Below are positions 57,073-64,000 of a DNA stretch of 64,000 bases, piece by piece; the first letter of the stretch is position 1; the number at the start of each line of letters is the position of its first letter. The stretch is from Dactylorhiza incarnata (taxonomy: Eukaryota > Streptophyta > Magnoliopsida > Asparagales > Orchidaceae). The stretch spans positions 496,001 through 560,000 of the forward strand of contig JAWHQI010000523.1 of assembly GCA_033032865.1 (NCBI GenBank). The letters run 5' to 3'. Under the pieces are notes generated by a model. The model searched no databases and was not told where the DNA came from. It worked only from the letters and a program-made list of their open reading frames with translations. A program made the translations under genes and the position numbers.

Positions 57073-58931
57073 ATGGCGCGATCTAAGAACATGTCGCAGC
57101 GGCCTGTTATGGTTAAAGTCGTTCGAGCGGATGCGGCCTTAGCCTTTCATTCGGCGGACCACCCAGAGTGCCGACTCACCCAGAGCGAACTGGATGAATT
57201 CATTGCGAAACACATGGCAGGGAGTAACCTGCTCGCGCGGCTCCCTTTACGCGACGAGCGGATTAACTCTTCCAATCCGCACCAAATAGCCGTCCCGGTC
57301 GACCACTTCGAATATGGCTTCAAATTTCCACTGCCACTTGAAGTCATAGCCATCTTCGACCATTACGGGGTTGTACCCGGCCAACTTCCACCGAACTCCA
57401 TCGCCTCCATATACAGTTTTATATCCTACCTTCGGTTCGAGCGAACCCGTTTTTCCCTTGACCTTTTCAGGAAATTCTTCTCGGTCCTGGCTGTCTCCGC
57501 CGTGGGGACTTCAACTTTCAGGGGGCATCTCTACTTTGGATGCCACGGACTGAAAATTGTCAACCAGGCGAACAAGGTCTCGGACTGGTCGGAGCGGTTC
57601 GTGATGCTCGAAGGCAACTTCGGGCTGTTGCAAACCAACCCGCAAGTTCGGGGGGAAGAGGCCTTCCAGATCCCCCAGGTTGGACAGATCGAGAAGGACA
57701 CTTTCACGTTCCTTGAGAACGAGCGGTTGGATATCAATCATTACATCCCGCTGTTCTCAGAGCTAGAGGATGTCGTCCCCGAGCACAGTAAGTTTTTCTA
57801 GACCGCTTGCATATGACCGCGCGGACTGCTTTGTTTAAACTTCTTATCTTACTTTGCAGCTGCCCGCATCGTCCCTGCGAACAAGCCGGTCACTCCGGCC
57901 GGCCCGGTTTTAACCCAGAGGGAGAAAAGGCAGCGGCGAAACAGGTCGCCATCATCAGAGGAAGAGGGCCCGACATCCTCTGATGAATATGAGCTCCTTC
58001 ATTCCTGCGGAAACCCGCCCGACCTGCAGGGCAACCCGACTGTCCTCTGGCATAGGGATGGGAGCCGCATCCGGGTGTCCACTGCACTTCCCGCATGGGG
58101 GAGTGACAAAATTAACCGCCATGCGCTAGCTGCCGGGGCCGCTATGTATGGCCGAAAGACTTTGAAGAAACTGAGGAAGACCCCGGAAGAAGTGCTTCCC
58201 CGGCTAGCGGCGCAAGCCGGCGCATGGGGGTTCGCGGCCAATCACTTCATGGCCTTGTCGCACAGGCGGCTGTTTTCTGTCCAGAAACTTCTGGAGAAGA
58301 AATACGAGGAGCAGGTCGCGGAGAATGCGTGGCTTCAAGAAGAGAACGCGCGGCTTCAAGAAGTCGTGGCGGTGAGTTTGACAAACGATGACGCGGCTTC
58401 TTTTATTCAGACCGAGCGACCTAACTTATTTTTCCTTTCTTGCAGAAACAATATGAGATGACCAACCCGGCCTTCCAAGACGAGGTGTTGCCTCATGTGG
58501 CCCAAGGGATCAACAAAGCTTTGGGCCTTATGGAAGACCGGGGCGGTCTGTGCGAAGGATTCGGGGGTACTACCTTCTTTGACCTCTTCCCTGCCCTGAA
58601 GGTTCAGCTCGATGAGATCAGCCGAAGGCAGAAGGGAAAAGCCAAGGTAGGCGAGGAGGCTGAAGCCGATGCGGGCAGGGAGATCGTACTCCATCAAGGA
58701 GGTGATAGAAGAGGTGAAGCCGTTGAGGAGGTCGACGCGGATGATGCTGCTGCTGATGATGATGAGGAGGACAGCTTGTCCTCTGGAACAACTGGCTCTG
58801 CTAGCAAGACCGGGCGGTCCAGTGGTAGTGATTCATCGGACTACTCTTCCACGTCAAGTGAAGGTTATTCGCCCGACGTTAACGTGGACTCGATTTCTCC
58901 TGTCAAGAAGAAGAAGAAGTCGGCAGAATAG
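57073..58931 (+). CDS. Antisense gene 2 of element B: plant 'putative gypsy type transposon' family protein, three exons
   Basis: Exons 57073-57787, 57860-58371 and 58446-58931 join in frame (715 + 512 + 486 bases) to give 570 residues. Introns are canonical: GTAAGT to TTTGCAG, and GTGAGT to CTTGCAG. ATG context is CCAGATGGCG. Residues about 75-190 (FKFPLPLEVIAIFDHYGVVPGQLPPNS, then YFGCHGLKIVN and DWSERFVML) resemble the family annotated as Transposase_28, found in antisense genes of plant Tat elements. The middle holds a conserved WGSDKINRHALAAGAAMYGRKTL block and a short coiled coil; the C-terminus is acidic and Ser-rich with a KKKKK-type end. Despite the family name I see no catalytic motif. 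It faces pol, so its transcript would be convergent with the genomic RNA. All splice sites and the frame are intact. Confidence 0.82.
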
Positions 58932-59909
58932 TGTCCTTATTTTTAACTTCATTTTTGTACAATCGCCGGTCTTTATTTGTTAGCCGGGCGGTTAACTTTT
59001 TATCGAAATATTTAAAGAAATGAATAGAAATTTTACCTATTTGATCGACCTCTTTGTATCACTTACTTGTGGCTGATGTCTTGTTTCTTTTCTTTCTTTT
59101 CACCTTTTGCTTTTTATGATCTAACCGTGCGGTTACTCTGATCCGAGCATAAGTGATGACTTGATGATCTTGGACAATCTATATTCGAACCGTGCGATTA
59201 CTCATTTAGGTCTCAGCACGTCTGATTTCTGATAATATGAACCATAACATATAGACTCATGCGGCTATAATATAGACCGGGCGACTTCTTATCATTCAGA
59301 TATATTTTATCCTTGCCGATATAAATAACGAATCATAACTTCTTGCTTTAAGGAATAGTTCAACTCGATCGATTTGAAGAATAATCCGGGCGATCAGATA
59401 TTTAGATCTTGAGATATCCAACCCAATTAACTGTAAGAGATATGTAATGCCCGCCCGGTTAGAATACAAACCCGAGCAATATATTCAGATCCAGAAATAT
59501 CCAATTCAAGAGAATGGAGGGATAGATTAACCCGACCGGTCAGAATACGATCCGGGCAATAATATAATTAGCTTCATAAATGTCCAATTTATAATGGATG
59601 GATGAACCCGCCCGGTTAGAATATAATCCGGTCAGTCATATAATTGTCCATGAATGCCCAGCCTATAAAAGATTGTCAGGACCGCCCGGTTAGAATACAA
59701 CCCGGGCAACCATATAATTATCCAGAAATACCCCAACTTATACCCAATCAGACCGTTCGGTTTGAAAGTTCAGACCGCCCGATCTTGATATCACAACCCT
59801 TTATTAGGGTAGAAGAACACCTGTACCTGTTTTAATAATATCTTCCCCGAATGGTTTTATACAAAAAACCACAAGAGGTGAATACCTTCCTGTAGGGAAA
59901 AAGGATAAT
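58932..59909. other. Spacer after antisense gene 2 in element B, with degenerate tandem motif
   Basis: No gene seen. From about 59450 to 59745 there are four imperfect repeats of about 70-95 bp, each with CCGCCCGGTTAGAATA followed by a CCGGGCAA-type half. CCGnnCGG motifs recur every 35-60 bp throughout. Confidence 0.6.
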
Positions 59910-60330
59910 CTACAGGCTCAGATGACCAAGTGGGCAGGTGGGCCTCGGCGGCGAACATTGCTTTCCTCAAGTGGTCATAAGAGCTGTAGAAATAAAGAGA
60001 AACAAGTACAGACCCAGATGACCAAGTGGGCAGGTGGGCCTAGGCGGCGAACATTGCTTTCCTCAAGTGGTCATAAGGGTTGTAAGCGACTCGACTGCTC
60101 TCTTGCCTAGGGCTACAAGCCGAGTTGATCAATTGGGCAGGTGGGCCTAGGCGGCGAACATTGCTTTCCTCAGAGAGATCAACTCAGTTGTGGGTCCCAC
60201 TTAGGCATCGCTCGAGAGTACCTAGGAGTATTCGATAGTCACAGACTAAGATGATCAGTTGGGCAGGTGTGGTTACGCCGCGGGGGCTATACCGACATTG
60301 CTTTCCTCAGAAGGATCATCAAAGATGTAA
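59910..60330. ncRNA. Four tandem stem-loop modules in element B (candidate structured RNA)
   Basis: Modules at about 59910-59989, 60007-60085, 60113-60192 and 60240-60330, one for one with those in A. Outer arms differ in a compensated way: CTACA-G-GCTC/GAGCTGTAG in module 1 (A has GACTC/GAGTT) and ACCC/GGGT in module 2. Inner arms ATGACCA/TGGTCAT, GAGTTGATC/GATCAACTC and GATGATC/GATCATC are as in A. The loop is nearly constant. Confidence 0.65.
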
Positions 60331-60677
60331 TTATATCCCCCTCAGGGCATGATAGAGCCAACATTCACCTAGACCTCCCTTGATGCAGGGGTGTGTCGGA
60401 TATCAGTCGGGATCCAAGGTTCTGAGGACCACCGCACGGGAATTGGCAAGCTACCACTACACGTGTGCGAAAACTCCCCGCTACACATGATCTTCATGGT
60501 TTTACGCTAATGACTACAATCCGAGGGGGTTCGAGCAGAACTTGGCGATGTCTCCGTGGTTTAGTGAGTTTGATATATGAGAAAATGCAGAAAAGAAAAA
60601 TCAGACATGGAGAAGTGTCAGTATGGAGCTTCTTATTAAAATATCTCAAAAAGCTGCAGAAAAGTAAGGAACACATT
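60331..60677. other. Conserved noncoding block next to the pol stop in element B
   Basis: About 60340-60570 is nearly identical to 16020-16260 in element A. No open frame. Purpose unknown. Confidence 0.55.
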
Positions 60678-63600
60678 TCAAGGATAGAACCGTTTGAGAT
60701 CGTCACCACTCCAGGTGCGCGGGATGTCTTCTCCTTCACTTGTTTGGAGGCGATAAGCCCCACCTTTTAATGCTTCCTTGACGATGAAAGGTCCAGCCCA
60801 ATTAGGATTTAGCTTCCCGACATTACCTATTCGGGCTGCTGCATCAACCTTTTTTAGTACGACGTCGCCGACCGCGAAATGTTTTACCCTGACATTTTTG
60901 TCGAAGTACTTTGCCATCCTCCTTTTAACTTCTTCTTGCCTGATTGTTGCCTCATCCTGAAGTTCTTCGATTAGATCCAGACTATACTTGATAGCCTCAT
61001 CATTGTGGTCTACCCATGCTTCTCCTCCTTCTTTCCCGTACACAACTCTTGGAGTGCCCACCTCAAACTCCACAGGAACAACAACCTCCGAGCCATGAGA
61101 CAGTTTGAATGGTGTCTCCCCTGTAGCTGAAGATGGAGTAGTACGAAGAGTCCAAAGGATGGAGGGAAGTTGATGCGCCCAGTTTCCTTTCTGATTCCAA
61201 ACCCTTTTCATCAGGAGCTGCTGGATTCGCTTGTTGGCTGCTTCTACCTGACCGTTGGTCCTTGGATGATGTACTGAGGAGAACCGCAGGTCAATTCCAA
61301 CCTGATCGCAAAATTTTATCATCTCGGGATTATTAAATTGAGGACCATTATCAGTGATAATTGCCAGCGGAATTCCGTGTCGACAGACTATTTCTCCCCA
61401 GATGAAGTTTCTGATGATTTGGGTAGTAGTTCTTGCTAGTGCCTTAGCCTCGATCCACTTGCTGAAGTTGTCAATCATCACTATGATAAAGCGGTGCTGA
61501 CCGCTAGCCATTGGAAAGGGTCCGATGAGATCCATCCCCCAAACTGCAAAAGGCCACGGCGCAGTTATTGATCTGAGTGACTGAGCAGGCAAATGCTGAA
61601 GAGGGGCGAATTTTTGGCACTGCACACACTGCTTGGCAAATGCTTCAGCATCCTTTCTCATGGTCGGCCAAAAATATCCCTGCCGCAGAATCCTCTTTTC
61701 TAAGGTTTTTGCCCCTGAATGGCTACCACATTCCCCAGAATGAACTTCCTGAAGTACGATAGGGATCTCTTCTTCTGAAACACATCGTGCTGAGGGGGAA
61801 ATCAAAGTTTTTCTGTAGAGTACTCCTGCTATCAGATAATAATATGCCGCCTTCCTTTTGAATCTTCTCCGATCTTTGATGGAATGGTGAAACTCCCCTT
61901 TTGATAGGAACAACTCATAAGGATCCTTCCATGAAGGATTATGATCAATTTGCATGAGTTCTGCCTCGTCTATTGCCGGATGAAAGAGTTCAAAGGTCAC
62001 TCCCCCTGATGGAAGACCGAACTTCGACAATTCATCTGCCTCCTCATTTTGCGTTCTTGGGATGTGCTCGATAATAAATGACTTGAATCTTCCGATTTCC
62101 TTTTTGGCTAATAGCAGATACTTTCGCAGAATTGGCTCCCTTGTCTCATAATTTCCCAAGACCTGGGAAGCCATCACCAATGAATCAGTTCTAACATGTA
62201 CATATTCTATACCCAACTCTTTCGCGAGCCTTAGCCCAGCCAGAAGTGCTTCATATTCTGCCTGGTTATTCGTAACTGGGAAGAAGAACTTGATAGCTTG
62301 CTCTAGCCTGATGCCATTTGGACTGATCAACACTACTCCAGCTCCCACGGAGTTTTTGCCAGAAGCCCCATCCACATAAATGATCCAAGCCAGAGGAGAT
62401 CGTACCACCTGTTCTGGACTAAGCTCTGTTGTATCTACCAGGAAGTCTGCCAAGATTTGCGCTTTGATTGCTGTTCGGGGGATGTACGATATCTCAAATT
62501 CACTTAGTTCAATAGCCCATTTTGCCAACCTCCCTGAATGATCTGGCTTTTCAAGAATACTTTTTAGAGGATGATCTGTAACAACTTGGACGGAATGAGC
62601 CTGAAAATAAGGGCGAAGCCTTCGCGCAGACATAACTAAAGCCAAGGCCAGTTTCTCCAGGATCGAATATCTGGTTTCGGCATCCTTAAGGATGTGGCTG
62701 ACATAGTATATTGGAAACTGCCTCCTCTTCTCTTCCCGAACGAGGACAGAACTCACCGCTTCTGGTCCGACTCCCAGATATAAGAATAGTTTTTCCCCCT
62801 CACGGGGACTTTGGAGTAGTGGAGTCGAAGTTAACTGTCCCTTCAGCTGCTCGAAAGCCTTGTTACATTCCTCGCTCCATTCGAACTTTGATCCCTTCCG
62901 CAAGGTTTTAAAGAATGGGGCACTTTTTTCTCCGGATTTAGAGATAAACCTGCTCAATCCTGCCAATCTCCCCCCAAGTTGTTGAACTTCTTTAGTATTT
63001 CGAGGAGGGGTCATATCAAGGATGGCCTTCACCTTATCTGGATTTGGTGCAAGGCAATCAGGAGTTAAGAGATGCCCAAGAAATTTTCCTTTGTTTGACC
63101 CGAACACACATTTCAATGGGTTTAATTTTAACTTGAACCTCCGTAGAGTAGCGAACGTCTCTACGAGGTCTTCCAAGTGTAATGAGAATGTTTTACTTTT
63201 GAGAAGAAGGTCATCAACGTAAACTTCGAGATTCCTGCCTTTTTGATGTTTAAAGACGGTATCCATCATTCTTTGGTATGTTGCACCCGCATTCTTAAGA
63301 CCGAAGGGCATTACGAGATAGCAGTAACACCCATCGTTTGTGATAAATGAGGTATGCGGGATGTCGGGTTTATGCATTTTAATTTGATGATACCCGGAGA
63401 AGGCATCGAGGAAACTCATAAAACCATACCCAACTGCGGAATCAACTAAAACATCTATCCGAGGCAAAGGGTAACAATCTTTAGGGCACACTTTATTAAG
63501 TTTGGTGAAGTCCACGCACATGCGCCACTTCCCACCAGATTTCTTAACCATTACAACATTCGACATCCACGTGGGATATTGAATCTCAGAAATGAAACCC

Positions 63601-63995
63601 GCTTTTAGGAGTTTGGAAACCTCCTCTCTGATGGGCAATGCCAGCTTGGTCGCCACTTCTCTCTTCTTTTGCTGGACGGGCTTGAACTCAGGAGATACGT
63701 TTAGATGATGACAAGCCACGTCTGGATCCACTCCAGGCATATCCTCCGCTGACCAAGCGAAGATATCCAGATTCCCCAACAGACAAGAGATTAGCTCCAC
63801 TTTCTCCTCCTCTGACAACTCAGCGTTGATGACCAGCTTATTTTCTGCCCCCTCAGCGATAGGAACTTCTTGGGTCACTTGGGCAGGTTCCAAGTGAGCC
63901 CCTTCTCGATCTTTTCCCTCCTTGACGGCCTCTGGAGAATCAGCAACCTCCAGCACCTCATCCATGATCTTGGGAAGCGGAACGTCAGTGATCAT
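60678..63995 (-). CDS. pol: Pol polyprotein of element B (RT, dual RNase H, integrase), 5' part outside the window
   Basis: 1105 residues are open from MITDVPLPK at 63995 to a stop after KRFYP. The first Met is only the first seen; gag-protease should lie upstream beyond the window in the same frame. RT spans about 100-320 with WRMCVDFTKLNK (157-168), FLDAFSG (Asp196) and YVDD (259-262). A first RNase H-like region (about 400-480) reads LFLYLGVGPEAVSSVL and lacks the usual catalytic TDAS. A second, archaeal-type RNase H follows (about 535-660) with Asp542, Glu580, Asp604 and Asp654. Integrase has a zinc region (His752, His759, Cys790, Cys793), catalytic Asp822, Asp882 and Glu918, and a GPF motif at 1068-1070. 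It copies element RNA into DNA and inserts it. The dual RNase H marks the Tat lineage. No lesion seen. Confidence 0.95.
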   Translation of the reverse strand: MITDVPLPKIMDEVLEVADSPEAVKEGKDREGAHLEPAQVTQEVPIAEGAENKLVINAELSEEEKVELISCLLGNLDIFAWSAEDMPGVDPDVACHHLNVSPEFKPVQQKKREVATKLALPIREEVSKLLKAGFISEIQYPTWMSNVVMVKKSGGKWRMCVDFTKLNKVCPKDCYPLPRIDVLVDSAVGYGFMSFLDAFSGYHQIKMHKPDIPHTSFITNDGCYCYLVMPFGLKNAGATYQRMMDTVFKHQKGRNLEVYVDDLLLKSKTFSLHLEDLVETFATLRRFKLKLNPLKCVFGSNKGKFLGHLLTPDCLAPNPDKVKAILDMTPPRNTKEVQQLGGRLAGLSRFISKSGEKSAPFFKTLRKGSKFEWSEECNKAFEQLKGQLTSTPLLQSPREGEKLFLYLGVGPEAVSSVLVREEKRRQFPIYYVSHILKDAETRYSILEKLALALVMSARRLRPYFQAHSVQVVTDHPLKSILEKPDHSGRLAKWAIELSEFEISYIPRTAIKAQILADFLVDTTELSPEQVVRSPLAWIIYVDGASGKNSVGAGVVLISPNGIRLEQAIKFFFPVTNNQAEYEALLAGLRLAKELGIEYVHVRTDSLVMASQVLGNYETREPILRKYLLLAKKEIGRFKSFIIEHIPRTQNEEADELSKFGLPSGGVTFELFHPAIDEAELMQIDHNPSWKDPYELFLSKGEFHHSIKDRRRFKRKAAYYYLIAGVLYRKTLISPSARCVSEEEIPIVLQEVHSGECGSHSGAKTLEKRILRQGYFWPTMRKDAEAFAKQCVQCQKFAPLQHLPAQSLRSITAPWPFAVWGMDLIGPFPMASGQHRFIIVMIDNFSKWIEAKALARTTTQIIRNFIWGEIVCRHGIPLAIITDNGPQFNNPEMIKFCDQVGIDLRFSSVHHPRTNGQVEAANKRIQQLLMKRVWNQKGNWAHQLPSILWTLRTTPSSATGETPFKLSHGSEVVVPVEFEVGTPRVVYGKEGGEAWVDHNDEAIKYSLDLIEELQDEATIRQEEVKRRMAKYFDKNVRVKHFAVGDVVLKKVDAAARIGNVGKLNPNWAGPFIVKEALKGGAYRLQTSEGEDIPRTWSGDDLKRFYP

Positions 63996-64000
63996 GTTGA

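Larger units (their letters stand above)
53594..64000 (-). mobile_element. Element B: Tat-lineage Ty3/gypsy LTR retrotransposon, intact where visible, cut by window end
   Basis: 3' LTR at 53594-54437, two antisense genes on the plus strand, four stem-loop modules, then pol on the minus strand to the window end. Gag, protease and the 5' LTR lie beyond 64000. It is related to element A in every part, but no lesion is seen in pol or in either antisense gene. The likely left target duplication is CAACG (53589-53593); its partner is outside the window. Confidence 0.93.

Overview
This window is repeat-rich nuclear DNA from a flowering plant. I see no host gene. The evidence for a plant is: (1) a long satellite array with 180-bp monomers organised into 1.5-kb higher-order repeats; (2) Ty3/gypsy LTR retrotransposons of the Tat type, with two RNase H regions in pol and extra genes on the antisense strand between pol and the 3' LTR, one of them resembling the plant-only 'putative gypsy type transposon' family; (3) a Ty1/copia remnant; (4) TAG stops at former CAG codons, as expected from plant CHG methylation. 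I cannot name the species.

Layout. 1-2535: satellite. 2536-22729: element A, a Tat element on the minus strand with matching 692-bp LTRs and a 5-bp ATTTT target duplication; its gag-pol and antisense genes are broken. A carries a nested block (about 5925-13566) made of a copia scrap, a scrambled filler and a recombined copy (C1) of a second family, C, which encodes gag but no pol. 22730-39465: satellite. 39466-44588: C2, a second copy of C in the opposite orientation, with an AGCGG target duplication and an internal deletion. 44589-53593: satellite. 53594-64000: element B, a Tat element related to A, minus strand, cut by the window end; its pol is open from near the end of protease to the integrase C-terminus, and both antisense genes look intact.

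How the parts fit. B (and once A) encodes RT, RNase H and integrase leftward, and two spliced, TATA-led genes rightward from just inside the 3' LTR. C lacks pol but shares LTR ends, polypurine tract, leader segment and an LTR hairpin with A and B, so it looks like a parasite mobilised by them. The least explained parts are noncoding: four tandem stem-loop modules with compensatory base changes between pol and the antisense genes of both A and B; an LTR hairpin that covaries between families; a dispersed CCGnnCGG-type palindrome found through the LTRs, introns and spacers of all three families; and a 5' leader segment of C that is clearly related to the satellite monomer.

Limits: all comparisons were made by eye. 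Domain and lineage names come from motif recognition, boundaries of degenerate regions are approximate, and no database search was run.
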